The notes beneath the pieces are model-generated. The model worked only from the letters and a program-made list of their open reading frames with translations, was not told the DNA's origin and searched no databases. From NCBI RefSeq assembly GCF_900089495.1, contig NZ_LT605203.1, forward strand, positions 2,197,622 through 2,261,621: a stretch of DNA of 64,000 bases, in the 5' to 3' direction. Source of the DNA: Thiomonas sp. X19 (GTDB lineage Bacteria; Pseudomonadota; Gammaproteobacteria; Burkholderiales; Burkholderiaceae_C). Positions 1 to 8,695 of this stretch are shown piece by piece (the first letter of the stretch is position 1; each line of letters begins with the position of its first letter). The translations under genes and the position numbers were made by a program.

Positions 1-122
1 GCCCGCGCTGTACGCCTTGAACCGATCTCGACCGAGATGGTTCAAGATGACTTCCGCCATGATGCTGCGCGCGGAATTGCCGGTGCAGATGAACAGCGCG
101 TTGTAGATCTCTTTGGGGCCAT
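1..122 (-). CDS. arsC: arsenate reductase (low-molecular-weight phosphatase fold), N-terminal part only
   Basis: The minus strand starts with ATG at 122 and runs off the left edge, giving about 40 residues. Near the start it reads [11 protein letters not shown], the CX5R phosphate-binding loop of low-molecular-weight tyrosine phosphatase type arsenate reductases, which reduce arsenate to arsenite in the cytoplasm. The start lies one base after the arsA stop, so this is the next gene of the same ars operon. It differs from the complete arsC at 2316-2795 (SARS instead of SCRS), so the operon has two reductase-type genes. The rest is outside the window, so a different phosphatase cannot be excluded. 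Confidence 0.8.
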
Positions 123-123
123 G

Positions 124-1902
124 TCACGCTCTTTCGGTGATGAGACTGGGGCGGGCAGCCAGTTCCAGCAGGCGATCGACGCCGACGGGCTCTTCTCTTA
201 GCAGCGGAACGACCGCGTAGCGCTGGGCATGGCGGGTAGCGACGGCGTCGATTTCTCGCAGTTCATGGCAGGCACGCTGACGCAGCAAGGGCGAGTTCGG
301 CGTGGCAGCCGCGATGCTGTTGTTGATGATCCAGGCCCAGGGCTCGATCCCGGCGCGGCGCAGGTCAGCTTGCAGGTTTGCCGCTTCCAGTACCGGTGTG
401 GTTTCGGCCAACGTCACGATCAGCACCTTGGTCTGCCTGGCGTCCTGCAACTGCATCATCGGGGTGGTGTAGTGCAGCCCGGTCCCGGCCATCTGGCGGG
501 TGATTTCACGGTGATAGGCGCCAGTCGCGTCGAGCAGCAGCAAGGTGTGGCCGGTCGGTGCCGTGTCCATCACCACGAACTTCTTGCCGGCCTCGCGAAT
601 GATGTGCGAGAAGGCCTGGAACACCGCGATTTCCTCGGTGCAGGGCGAGCGCAGGTCCTCTTCCAGCAGCGCCCGGCCTTCCGCATCGAGCCGCGCGCCC
701 TTGGTGGCCAATACGTGCTGCCTGTAACGCTCGGTTTCAATGTGCGGGTCGATCCGGCTGACCATGAGGTTGTCCAGCGCGCCGCTCAGTGTTTCAGTCA
801 GATGCGCGGCCGGGTCGGACGTGGTGAGGTGGACCGGCAGGCCGCGATGGGCCAGTTCTGCCGCGATGGCAGCGGCCAGGGTGGTCTTGCCCACACCGCC
901 CTTGCCCATCAGCATCACAAGACCGTGGCCGTCTTCGGCGATGCCATCGACCAACACGGACAGACTGGGTGCATCAAGTACGACCGGAGCCACATGGGTG
1001 CTGGGCGCTTGCGTGGCCGTCGTGACCAGTAGCTGGCGCAAGGCATCCAGACCGACCAGGTTGAAGGGCTTGAGCGCGACCTGATCGCGGGGCAGCGTCT
1101 TGAGCACATCAGGGATTGCGTCCAATGCGGCCCGTTCGTGCGCGCAGATGGCTGCGGCCAAGGGGTCGTGCGCCGCTTCTTCCGGTGGCAGGACGCCGTT
1201 GATCACCAGATACTGCTGCGACAGGCCAATGCCGGCGAGTTCCTCATGGGTGCGTGCAACCTCCCGCAAGGTGGCTTGCTGGGCGCGGGCCACCAGAATC
1301 AAGCGGGTGCGCTGGGCATCGGCCAAAGCCTCCACTGCCGCCTTGTATTGGGCGCGCTGCTTGTCCAGTCCGGCCAATGGGCCGAGGCAGGACGCATCGC
1401 CCTTGTCCGCTTCAAGGAAATCACTCCACGCGCCGGGCAATTGCAACAGCCGGATGGTGTGACCGGTCGGGGCTGTATCGAAAATGATGTGGTCGTAGTC
1501 AGCGGTCAGGGCCGAGTCGGTGAGCAACGCGGTGAATTCGTCAAAGGCGGCGATTTCGGTGGTGCAGGCGCCGGAGAGCTGTTCCTCGATGCCGTTGACG
1601 ATGTCGTCCGGCAGCGTCCCGCGCACCGGGCCGACGATGCGCTCCCGGTACTGCTGTGCCGCTTGCTGCGGGTCGATTTCCAGAGCCGACAGACCGGGCA
1701 CACCATTGATGTGGGTGATCGTGTTGCCGATGGCCTGGCCGAAGACTTGGCCGACGTTGGATGCGGGGTCGGTGCTGACCAGCAGGACTTTCTTGCCGTG
1801 CTCGGCAAGGTGGATTGCCGTGGCGCAGGACAGCGACGTTTTGCCCACGCCGCCTTTGCCGGTGAAAAAGAAAAAGCGCGGCGGCAGTTCGAGAAATTTC
1901 AT
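124..1902 (-). CDS. arsA: arsenite-translocating ATPase ArsA
   Basis: A 592-residue protein, the usual length for ArsA, the soluble ATPase that powers arsenite efflux together with a membrane carrier (the carrier is not in the window). It is a tandem duplication. The first P-loop is GKGGVGKT at residues 15-22 and a second GKGGVGKTT lies near residue 330, each followed by a DTAPTGHT signature. I chose the ATG at 1902 because AGAGGAAG lies at ribosome-binding distance and the protein then starts directly before the first P-loop; the open frame extends upstream but overlaps arsD. It follows arsD after 19 bases, consistent with ArsD handing arsenite to ArsA. Confidence 0.96.
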   Translation of the reverse strand: MKFLELPPRFFFFTGKGGVGKTSLSCATAIHLAEHGKKVLLVSTDPASNVGQVFGQAIGNTITHINGVPGLSALEIDPQQAAQQYRERIVGPVRGTLPDDIVNGIEEQLSGACTTEIAAFDEFTALLTDSALTADYDHIIFDTAPTGHTIRLLQLPGAWSDFLEADKGDASCLGPLAGLDKQRAQYKAAVEALADAQRTRLILVARAQQATLREVARTHEELAGIGLSQQYLVINGVLPPEEAAHDPLAAAICAHERAALDAIPDVLKTLPRDQVALKPFNLVGLDALRQLLVTTATQAPSTHVAPVVLDAPSLSVLVDGIAEDGHGLVMLMGKGGVGKTTLAAAIAAELAHRGLPVHLTTSDPAAHLTETLSGALDNLMVSRIDPHIETERYRQHVLATKGARLDAEGRALLEEDLRSPCTEEIAVFQAFSHIIREAGKKFVVMDTAPTGHTLLLLDATGAYHREITRQMAGTGLHYTTPMMQLQDARQTKVLIVTLAETTPVLEAANLQADLRRAGIEPWAWIINNSIAAATPNSPLLRQRACHELREIDAVATRHAQRYAVVPLLREEPVGVDRLLELAARPSLITERA

Positions 1903-1921
1903 GGTGATACTTCCTCTGCGT

Positions 1922-2284
1922 TCAGCAGCAGTGGCTGCCGGCGCAGCAGCCCTGTGCTGCTTTCGACACTGCTGTCGGTTGTGGAATGCCTGCCCAGCGA
2001 GCCAGCTCCATGCGGTTGGGGTAGCGGCCCGCCAATGCCACTGCACCATCCACCAGAACCAGGGGCAGGGCTTCCTGGCCGGAGCGTTCCAGGAACGATT
2101 TGACCGTCGGGTTTTCGGCGAATGCCAGCGGCTGTCGGGCCAGATTGAAACGCTCGATCTGCGCACCGTTTTGCTTGGCCCAATCGGCGTCCGCCGAAAA
2201 GCTGACCAGACTTTGATCGACCTCCACGCCGCACACGCCGGTGCTGCAGCACAGCGCCGGGTCATAGACTTGAATGGCTTTCAT
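1922..2284 (-). CDS. arsD: arsenical metallochaperone ArsD
   Basis: A 120-residue protein typical of ArsD, which binds As(III)/Sb(III) and delivers it to ArsA and also acts as a weak second repressor. The metal-binding cysteines C12, C13 and C18 are present in the N-terminal LCCSTGVCG segment. The extra C-terminal pairs known from longer ArsD proteins are also present (C113-C114 and C119-C120). It lies between arsC and arsA in the minus-strand operon, with 31 bases to arsC. Confidence 0.96.
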   Translation of the reverse strand: MKAIQVYDPALCCSTGVCGVEVDQSLVSFSADADWAKQNGAQIERFNLARQPLAFAENPTVKSFLERSGQEALPLVLVDGAVALAGRYPNRMELARWAGIPQPTAVSKAAQGCCAGSHCC

Positions 2285-2315
2285 TTTGATTCCTCATCGA
2301 TAATTGAAATTATGG

Positions 2316-2795
2316 TCATGAAAAAAGCTTTCCGATCCGATCCAGATCCTCCTTCAAGCATGCGGGATCGTTCTTTAACTCCGTCAGCGGCAGGGTGAGG
2401 AAGGTCTCGATGCGGGTGCGCAGGATGCGATAGGCTGTCATGAAGGCAGCATTGATTGCCCCGTCGCCCCCGGTAGCATGCGCAGGGTCTTCGACACCCC
2501 AATGCGCGCGCAGGACCGGGCCAAGATAGGCCGGGCAGGCTTCGCCTGCGGCGCTGGAGCAGACGGTGATCACGATGTCCGGGGTTTTGGGCAAGTCGTC
2601 CCAGGACTTGCTGGAGAGTCCAACGGCCGGGATGCCTTCCCGCTCCAGCAAGGCCAGCGAGCGCGGATGCACCTGCCCGGTTGGATGGTTGCCCGCGCTC
2701 ATCGCCATCCAGCCGGCGGGAGCCAGGTGGTTGAACGTGGCTTCGGCCAGAATCGAGCGGCAGGAGTTGCCTGTGCAGAGAAAGAGGATGTTCAT
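2316..2795 (-). CDS. arsC: arsenate reductase ArsC (low-molecular-weight phosphatase family)
   Basis: A 159-residue protein starting MNILFLCTGNSCRS, with the CX5R loop C7-R13 that forms the catalytic site. The family converts arsenate to arsenite using thioredoxin or glutaredoxin as the reducing partner. It begins three bases after the arsR stop, so the two are probably translationally coupled. The length and motif fit the thioredoxin-type ArsC rather than the glutaredoxin-type ArsC of enteric plasmids. Confidence 0.93.
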   Translation of the reverse strand: MNILFLCTGNSCRSILAEATFNHLAPAGWMAMSAGNHPTGQVHPRSLALLEREGIPAVGLSSKSWDDLPKTPDIVITVCSSAAGEACPAYLGPVLRAHWGVEDPAHATGGDGAINAAFMTAYRILRTRIETFLTLPLTELKNDPACLKEDLDRIGKLFS

Positions 2796-2798
2796 GGC

Positions 2799-3170
2799 TC
2801 AGGTTTCGACTAGGGTTGGCGAAGCTGTCGGCAGTGCCGTGTCGCAGTAGGTTGAAGCGCTGCTCAAGCCCGGACATTGCCCCGAGCGCCCGGAGCAGCA
2901 CTCCTCGGTGAGATAGGCGATCAGATCCAGCATCAATGGAATGTTCGCCCGATAGCGCAGGTAGCGCCCCTCCTGTTCCACAGTGAGAAGGCGGGCCTGG
3001 GTCAGGGCCTTCAAATGGAAGGAGAGGTTGGTCGGCGGCACGTCAAGGGTGATCGCGATCTCGCCAGCCACCAAGCCCTCAGGCCCCTTTTTGACAAGCA
3101 GCCGATACACGTCCAACCGCACACCTGACGAGAGCGATTCGAAGATTGAAGTTGCGGATATTTTTTCCAT
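2799..3170 (-). CDS. arsR: arsenite-responsive repressor ArsR
   Basis: A 123-residue winged-helix ArsR/SmtB repressor and first gene of the ars operon, so it should bind the promoter just upstream (after 3170) and release on binding arsenite. The recognition helix region reads PPTNLSFHLKAL. The metal site is probably C-terminal: C91-C92 and C99. This resembles the C-terminal three-cysteine site described for Acidithiobacillus ferrooxidans ArsR rather than the ELCVCDL site of enteric ArsR. It starts with ATG at 3170, with AT-rich promoter-like DNA in front. Confidence 0.94.
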   Translation of the reverse strand: MEKISATSIFESLSSGVRLDVYRLLVKKGPEGLVAGEIAITLDVPPTNLSFHLKALTQARLLTVEQEGRYLRYRANIPLMLDLIAYLTEECCSGRSGQCPGLSSASTYCDTALPTASPTLVET

Positions 3171-3457
3171 TTTTCAAGTCTACAACAATGATTGAATTCA
3201 TGCCTTGTGCTGTACGCATGCAGACATATGAATGACATGCAGTTGCTTTAGCAAGAGTCAACAATCACGAAATTGTCACATCGTGAGCCTAGTGTGAAAG
3301 GCCCTGCTGCATTGCATAACAGGGGCCGAGACTTTCCTGTGCCGTCCTTCGACCCGACCGTTGCGATGGTGCCGAGCGTTTCTGGCCAATTCGTAGCGCG
3401 CGTGCCAAAATCCATCCACGCCAAGCTCTCTCGTGCCCAAGCCGAGGGCGTGCCTTA

Positions 3458-4557
3458 TTGAGCCGGCATCAACGAACTTGAATCAAGCCGCATAACGAAC
3501 CGGTCCATGTTCGAAGTATTTGCGAATCCGCTCAGGCTGACGTTGCACGCTGCGCAGGTGGCGTGCGGTGGCCTTGACCAGTTGCAGCTTCGTGCGCGCC
3601 GGGGCCAGAGTCGTCACCGCTTGCTTGATGTCGGCGTTGGCCATCTCGTCGGGGTTGAGTTCGGGGCTGTAGCTGGGCAGGTAGAACACCTCGATCGCAT
3701 CGGCGTGCTCGGCCAGCCAAGCTTTCACGGGCTTGGCGTGATGCACCCGCAGGTTGTCCAGGATCAGGAACAACTTCTTGCTCGCCCTTTTGATCAGCCG
3801 GCGCAGGAAGTCGATCAGGATGTCCGTGTTGAGCGCGCCGTCGAAAATGCGCCAGCGCATCTGCCCCTTGTTGGTCACGGTGGAGATCACCGACAGGCCG
3901 TGGCGCTTGTTGTTGACGCGGATCACCGGCGTTTGCCCCTTGGGCGCGAAGCCGCGACCCCGTACGTCGTCGCTGCGCAGCCCGCTCTCGTCGCCCCAGT
4001 GAATCTCCGCACCTTCGGACTTGGCCTTCGCGGCGATGACCGGGTAGTCCTCCTCGAGCCACTTCTTGACCGCCGCGGGCGACTGCTCGTACGCCTTTTT
4101 CATCGGCTTTTGCGGCGTGAAGCCCCAGCGCGCCAGGTACAGGCCCATCGTGCGCACCGCCAACCGGATGCCAAAGCGCTGCTCGATGAGCTGCGCGACC
4201 GCCGTGCGGGTCCACAGCGCGTAGGGCATCTTCAACGGGTCAGGCGTCTTGTCGGTGATGAGCTTGCGCACCGTCGCCTCCTGTGCCGCGTCCAGCAGCC
4301 GGCCATCGCCGCTCTTGCGCCCACTGGGTGCGTCGCGCAAGGCCTTCGCGCCCGCCGCTTCGTGGCGCTTGCAGATGTCGAACACACCGGTGCGGCTCAA
4401 CCCAGTCTGCGCCGCAATCTCGTCGTAGGTCCGGCCCGCTTTGCGTAGGCGGATGACCTGCACGCGTCTCTCGTGTCGCGCGTCGCGCGACAGCGATCTC
4501 ATGTCAGTTGCTTCCATCACACCAACATGATGGCGCATGCGAATACTTCAAGTTAAA
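3458..4557 (-). mobile_element. IS630-family insertion sequence, 1100 bp with TA target duplication
   Basis: Ends were set by restoring the interrupted HicB-like frame: TA is present at 3456-3457 and again at 4558-4559, the standard IS630 target duplication. The outer ends share the inverted motif AACTTGAA (3475-3482 and complement at 4547-4554) followed by a common CGCAT. The element carries one intact transposase gene. Confidence 0.8.
3483..4538 (-). CDS. IS630-family DDE transposase
   Basis: A 351-residue transposase. Residues about 20-75 form a helix-turn-helix segment (RLRKAGRTYDEIAAQTGLS). The catalytic DDE core is visible as HWGDESG, LFLILDNLRVHHAK and YSPELNPDEMANADIK, the last being the usual IS630 E motif. 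It appears full length and intact, so the element may still be active. The start could be the later Met-12 (MRSLSRD), which better matches family length. Confidence 0.93.
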   Translation of the reverse strand: MRHHVGVMEATDMRSLSRDARHERRVQVIRLRKAGRTYDEIAAQTGLSRTGVFDICKRHEAAGAKALRDAPSGRKSGDGRLLDAAQEATVRKLITDKTPDPLKMPYALWTRTAVAQLIEQRFGIRLAVRTMGLYLARWGFTPQKPMKKAYEQSPAAVKKWLEEDYPVIAAKAKSEGAEIHWGDESGLRSDDVRGRGFAPKGQTPVIRVNNKRHGLSVISTVTNKGQMRWRIFDGALNTDILIDFLRRLIKRASKKLFLILDNLRVHHAKPVKAWLAEHADAIEVFYLPSYSPELNPDEMANADIKQAVTTLAPARTKLQLVKATARHLRSVQRQPERIRKYFEHGPVRYAA

Positions 4558-4689
4558 TACTTCCGAATCAATAATGCGTTGGCCTTGGTCGCGGAGGGCC
4601 TGGGGACGCGTGATCCTCATCCCTGAACGCTGTCTGTTCCCGGCGGTCCGCTTGGGATCGTCTCAGAAACGGATCGCAAAGTGCGTTCA

Positions 4690-5260
4690 GCGTATGTCCT
4701 CTTTCCCTGCCCTACCCTGGGCTCATCCCCGTACCCCACCCGTCTGCCTCCACTTCAGCTTCCACTGTCGAATCTTCCAAATCTGCATCCCTGGACGCTG
4801 CGCTGGCCCAAACCCGGGCGTTCAACCGCCTGCGTAACCTCGCGGAGAAAGCTGCCAAGGATGCCGGATTGCAGGTTCTGCGCCCGGTGGCGCAGACCTA
4901 TCTGGCCGGCTTGCCGGTGCTGAAACTGCAAGCGGCTGAGGATGACCAGCCCGGTCGTGCGCCCTATTTGCTGCCGTTGGCGGCGGACATTCACACCCAG
5001 TTCGCGCGGTGGATGCGCGCCCAGCCTGCAAGCCAAACCCTCTCGGGCACGGCTTTGCATCCGTTGTCCAAGCAACTGCTGTATCCGCATCTCTCCTCGC
5101 CAGCGTACAGGCGGGTGGTTTGGGTGCGCACCTGCGGGTCAACCTGGATGGCTCGCCCGCAGGGGCCATCACCCCGGGGCGCCGGGACGCGGCCCGGCAA
5201 CGCCTGGCCCGCCAGCCTTGAGTCCGCCATGACGTTCAGCACCCGAGTCGGTAACGACTG
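4690..5260 (+). other. unassigned region with a degraded open frame
   Basis: The gap between the IS630 target gene and the IS5 element is about 660 bases. One plus-strand frame stays open from about 4700 to 5150. It encodes an alanine/serine-rich start followed by LDAALAQTRAFNRLRNLAEKA and LHPLSKQLLYPHLSSP, and then loses protein-like character. No ATG with a ribosome site fits the frame. I do not recognise a family. It may be a gene remnant cut by the IS5 insertion. Confidence 0.3.
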
Positions 5261-5301
5261 AAAAATCCGTAAACAGTCCAGTAGTTCCTTAGATAGTGTC
5301 G

Positions 5302-5787
5302 TCACGAGATGCGCAGCCAGAGGACGAGGCATCGAATTTGTACGGCGGCAACGAATGAGGCGACGTTTTTCGCGTAGCGCGTGGCGATGCCCCTCCATCG
5401 CTTGAGATGTAGGAAGGCGTTCTCGACCAGATGGCGCAGTTTGTAGAGCGCCTTGTCATAGGCCCTGGGTTGCTTGCGATTCTTGCGCGGCGGAATCACG
5501 GCCTGGGCACCTTGCGCTTGGGCTTTCGCCACGATGGCATCGCTGTCGTAGCCTTTGTCAGCAAGCAGGCAGTCCATCTTGAACCCGTCCATCAACTGCT
5601 CAGCCTCTGCGCAATCTGCTCGGGTACCTTCTGTAATAGCCGCTCTGAGCGGCAGACCATGCGCATCCACGGCCAGATGTATCTTGGTGTTGAGCCCCCT
5701 TTTGTACGGCTCATGCCCTGATTGCCTCCACGCGCTCCCGCTGCGTGCGGGTGAACCTTGCAATGGCTGGCATCCAGCATGAGCCAT
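5302..5787 (-). CDS. IS5-family transposase, second frame (OrfB)
   Basis: The useful part of this 161-residue frame starts around GLNTKIHLAVDAHGLPL and continues through LADKGYDSDAIV and the conserved end RKNRKQPRAYDKALYK...VENAFLHLKRWRGIATRYAK, which carries the last acidic residue of the DDE site. It overlaps OrfA by about 195 bases, so expression by frameshift is likely. No stop interrupts either frame. Confidence 0.85.
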   Translation of the reverse strand: MAHAGCQPLQGSPARSGSAWRQSGHEPYKRGLNTKIHLAVDAHGLPLRAAITEGTRADCAEAEQLMDGFKMDCLLADKGYDSDAIVAKAQAQGAQAVIPPRKNRKQPRAYDKALYKLRHLVENAFLHLKRWRGIATRYAKNVASFVAAVQIRCLVLWLRIS

Positions 5788-6065
5788 TCGAAATCAGGCT
5801 CCACAATGAACTGCTCGAGCAGCGACTCCCAAATGCCCTGGTCACGCCAGCGGCAAAAACGCCGATGGGTGTTTTTCCACCCACCATACGAGGCCGGCAG
5901 GTCTCGCCACGGCGCGCCGGTGCGAAGAATCCAGAACACGGCATTGATGAATTGGCGGTTGTCCAGCGCAACCCCACCCCAAACCCCCGCTCGCCCCGGC
6001 AGATGGGGCTCGAGCAATTCCCAGTGCCTGTCTGATAGGTCGTGTCGATGAAGAGTCTCTGGCAT
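5592..6065 (-). CDS. IS5-family transposase, first frame (OrfA)
   Basis: The 157-residue frame begins METLHRHDLSDRHWELLEPH-like (MPETLHRHDLSDRHW), followed by AVFWILRTGAPWRDLP and the DDE aspartate region WLMLDASHCKVHPHA. Family homology stops around residue 115, and the rest is out-of-frame translation across the second frame. The complete enzyme is expected to arise by ribosomal frameshifting into OrfB. Confidence 0.85.
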   Translation of the reverse strand: MPETLHRHDLSDRHWELLEPHLPGRAGVWGGVALDNRQFINAVFWILRTGAPWRDLPASYGGWKNTHRRFCRWRDQGIWESLLEQFIVEPDFEWLMLDASHCKVHPHAAGARGGNQGMSRTKGGSTPRYIWPWMRMVCRSERLLQKVPEQIAQRLSS

Positions 6066-6168
6066 CTCAATAGCGCAGTCGTTGCAAACAACGCCATCAT
6101 GCCATATCTCGTGACGACACTATCTAACGCGACAGGATAGAACTTTATTTTTCAGGATAGAATTTCAT

Positions 6169-7146
6169 TTGGCGTCAACAGTGGCGCTGATCCTGGCCGG
6201 TTTCGTCAACGTGCTGGCTGAAGTGAAACAACCGGGGCGGCTCATTTTTGGCTACTTCCTTGGCTGGTCCAACTGGGATACGGCCATCATCAAATACGGC
6301 ATCATCCTGCTACCGATTTTTCTGGTGGTGGCTTGGTGGCTGAGTTTCCAATGCATCCCGCGCGCGAGGCTGGGCGCCGAGATCGAGAAGCTTTCAGGCA
6401 TCTGGCGCAAGCTGGCCGACATTTTTAGCCTGTGGAGCCGGCATTACAGCGTGTTTGAATCGAAGTGGCTCAAACCGGTGCTGGTCACCACCGTCTTTCT
6501 CGGATTGTTCGCCCCGCTGCATTCCGCAGTGTTCCTGATGAACGAACATGGGGTGCCGGTGTGGAATTCGCCTGCGGCGGCCATTCTCTTTTTCGCGAGC
6601 GCCATTGCCGTGGCTGCCCTCGCCGAACTGGTGGTGATTCCCGCGCTGGCCTGGGCCGTCACAGCCACCAGGCCTGCCGCGCAGACCGGCCATCGCATCA
6701 CTGCCGCAGTTGCGCTCGGCGTATGCCTCGTGACCTGGTATGGCTGGATGTGGTGGCTCGGGCGTTTTGGCTCCATTGAGGAGTTGCGCGCAGCCAACTT
6801 GTTCATGGGTCCGTATGGCGCGGAAATCACCTGGAACTGGACCGTCATCGGCCTCCTGATCCCGCTCGTGCTGCTGCTTCTGCCCACTGGGCGCGGCTAT
6901 GGAGCGCAATGGCTTGCCTTCCTGGGTGCAACCTGGGGCTCGTATGCCGCGCGCATCGGCATCGTCATCGGCGGCGAGGCCATCAACCGGAGCGGGGCCG
7001 GTTACTACACCTTCCATTTGAATTTCGGGGAGCTTTGGTACACCGGTGTCAGCGTGCTGCTGTTCCTGGGCATCCTGGCTGCGCTGCTGGCCGCCATGCC
7101 GCGCGACGCGCAATCCGCACCCTTCTCCACTGCGAAAAAGGTTTGA
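6169..7146 (+). pseudogene. NrfD/PsrC-type quinol-oxidising membrane subunit, 5'-truncated
   Basis: A 325-residue polytopic membrane protein with about eight hydrophobic segments. It matches the NrfD/PsrC/TtrC group that passes electrons between quinol and a periplasmic molybdoenzyme (family knowledge). Recognisable stretches are LLAEVKQPGRLIFGYFLGWSNW and the internal helices. The only start is a TTG at 6169 inside what should already be the family's early membrane region, and the IS5 end lies 44 bases upstream. The N-terminus is therefore probably missing. The next gene begins four bases after its stop, so the pair was an operon of the ttrC-ttrA type. Confidence 0.75.
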
Positions 7147-7287
7147 CATCATGGACATCTCACGACGTGGTCTTCTGACTCTCGGGGCCGTCGCCGGACT
7201 GGGCGCGGGCACACTCGGGTTTTCCAAACGCCTGATCGATCTGGTGCCGCTGACCAACCGCGGGCGAAAAGCCCTGCATCCCATTTA

Positions 7288-8597
7288 GAGATCGTTAATA
7301 AATTAAGTGTGCACTTCTATGCAGGCTTGATGGTGTAGTTCCAGTCACCGTGGAAGGCGTTGCGGTCGATGGGAATGGCGGCGAAGTCGGCGTCAGAGAC
7401 GCCCACCCCCTTGGGATAGAGGCCGGCGTCGAGTTCGGCGTGCACGGTCAAGCCGCTGCGCGTGCGGGTGTTGGCGATCAGATTCACGATGACCTCATGG
7501 CTGATCAAGGGGCGGCCGCGCCAGTTCATGGTGATGAACGCGAACAGGCGGTGCTCAATCTTGTTCCACTTGCTGGTGCCTGGCGGGAAGTGGCAGACGT
7601 GGATGGTCAACCCCGTCTCCTGCGCGAGGCGACTCAACTCCAGCTTCCACAGGCGCACCCGATGCCCGTTGCTGCCGCCCCCATCGGCGGTAATGGTCAG
7701 TTGCCGGGCCTCGGGGTAAAGCGGGCAGCCCATGGCAAACCACCAACGCCGGATCGTCTGCACCGCAAACGCCGATGTGTCGTGATCGGTGCCCACGCTC
7801 ACCCAACCTGCGTCCGCCCCGATGTCATACACCCCGTAGGGATTGGCGCGCCCCAGGTCGGGATCCACAAAGTCGTGCACCTTGACCTGTACCGGTTCGC
7901 CGCTGGGGTGCCACTCGCGCCCGTTGTTTTTGTACGGCCCCACCAACTCCTTCTTCTTCGTGTCCACCGAGATCGCCGGTTGCCCCGCCTCCAGGGCTGC
8001 ACTCACCGTGGCATTGATGAACTCGAACTGGGCGTTGCGATCCGGGCTCTGATGCCCCTCAATGACCTTGGCGTTGCCTTGCAAGCTGTAGCCCTGGGCC
8101 TTGAGCAGCCGCCCCACCACGACGTGGCTCACCACGTGGCCGCGCGCCTGGAGTTCATCGGCCAGCACCCGCAAACTCTTGCAACTCCATAGCAAGGGAG
8201 ATTGCGGATCGCCGCGCGTCGCCGGACAGACCAGGTCGAGTAACTCGGGCACCAGAGTGCTGTCCTTCTCGGCAAGCCTTTTGCGCCCTGCGCCAGGAGC
8301 TCGCACCCGAGCTCCTGCGTTTCCATCTCCCGGGGCCGCATCCCCGCGCGTAGCAAGCGCCCCAACCTCCTGGAGCCCGGAGAGCACCGTACGACGCGAG
8401 ACCCCCGTCGCCGCCGCGACATGGGAGATGCCGCCGCGCCCCAGCACCAGCGCTTCGACGCCCACAAACAGTCGGCGCTGGCGCTCATCAAGCACTCCGC
8501 GCAGAACCTCCCATCGCCGCTTGATCGTGGATTCGCCTTGCATCCTGCAAGACTAGTCCTCCTACTCTGATTGAGCAAGTTATTTGTTAACGATCGC
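7288..8597 (-). mobile_element. ISAzo13-type insertion sequence, 1310 bp with TTA duplication
   Basis: The left end reads GAGATCGTTAATAAATTAAG and the right end, read inward, GCGATCGTTAACAAATAACT, giving imperfect inverted repeats. TTA occurs at 7285-7287 and 8598-8600. Deleting the element plus one TTA restores the molybdoenzyme reading frame (PIYGNS), which fixes the borders. Confidence 0.82.
7317..8543 (-). CDS. ISAzo13-family transposase
   Basis: A 408-residue intact transposase. Features are an N-terminal helix-turn-helix (HVAAATGVSRRTVLSGLQEV), then ISVDTKKKELVG, ITADGGGSNGHRVRLWK and PPGTSKWNKIEHRLF, the characteristic ISAzo13 catalytic blocks. It ends GDWNYTIKPA close to the right inverted repeat. 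It is the only gene of the element. Confidence 0.92.
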   Translation of the reverse strand: MQGESTIKRRWEVLRGVLDERQRRLFVGVEALVLGRGGISHVAAATGVSRRTVLSGLQEVGALATRGDAAPGDGNAGARVRAPGAGRKRLAEKDSTLVPELLDLVCPATRGDPQSPLLWSCKSLRVLADELQARGHVVSHVVVGRLLKAQGYSLQGNAKVIEGHQSPDRNAQFEFINATVSAALEAGQPAISVDTKKKELVGPYKNNGREWHPSGEPVQVKVHDFVDPDLGRANPYGVYDIGADAGWVSVGTDHDTSAFAVQTIRRWWFAMGCPLYPEARQLTITADGGGSNGHRVRLWKLELSRLAQETGLTIHVCHFPPGTSKWNKIEHRLFAFITMNWRGRPLISHEVIVNLIANTRTRSGLTVHAELDAGLYPKGVGVSDADFAAIPIDRNAFHGDWNYTIKPA

Positions 8598-8695
8598 TTA
8601 CGGCAACTCCAACACCCCGGAATGGCTGCGCGACACAGCCACGGGCAAGCTCGTGCCCAACCCGCAATGGGCCCTGCGCCACACGGTGGAACGAT

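Larger units (their letters stand above)
3273..4626 (+). pseudogene. HicB-like ribbon-helix-helix antitoxin gene split by an IS630 element
   Basis: The left part (3273-3457) ends with SGQFVARVPKSIHAKLS, the typical HicB-family C-terminal DNA-binding segment. The open frame stops two bases into the IS. The right part resumes at 4558. If bases 3458-4557 and one TA copy are removed, the frame continues without a break as GVPYFRINNALALVAEGLG and ends at TGA 4624-4626. This is the expected end of such short antitoxins. No intact HicA toxin gene is visible next to it. The upstream start is uncertain because the first 30 codons do not look like the family. Confidence 0.72.
5292..6124 (-). mobile_element. 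IS5-family (IS427-like) insertion sequence, 833 bp
   Basis: The ends are perfect 19-bp inverted repeats (GATAGTGTCGTCACGAGAT at 5292-5310 and its complement at 6106-6124), flanked by TA on both sides (5290-5291 and 6125-6126). Inside are two overlapping minus-strand transposase frames, as is usual for the IS427 group. It sits directly in front of the truncated NrfD gene and may have removed its 5' end. Confidence 0.9.
7151..8695 (+). pseudogene. Tat-exported molybdopterin oxidoreductase (tetrathionate/polysulfide reductase type), broken fragments
   Basis: The 5' piece (7151-7287) encodes MDISRRGLLTLGAVAGLGAG, a twin-arginine signal, followed by LVPLTNRGRKALHP. An ISAzo13-type element then interrupts it. 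The frame resumes after the element at 8601 as IYGNSNTPEWLRDTATG, with NPQWALRHTVE following, after removal of the IS and one TTA copy. About 30 codons later the gene is cut again by an IS21 remnant and does not return. The position directly behind an NrfD subunit gene suggests a catalytic A subunit such as TtrA or PsrA; the Mo-binding domains are gone, so the exact substrate is unknown. Confidence 0.78.

Noticed and set aside
229..1032. Long plus-strand frame opposite arsA
   Set aside because: It is the complement of the well-supported arsA gene; the translation has no protein-like pattern.
4869..5261. 130-codon frame as a normal gene
   Set aside because: It starts with TTG inside a longer open frame without ribosome site, and its end is out-of-frame-like sequence; kept only as an unassigned region.
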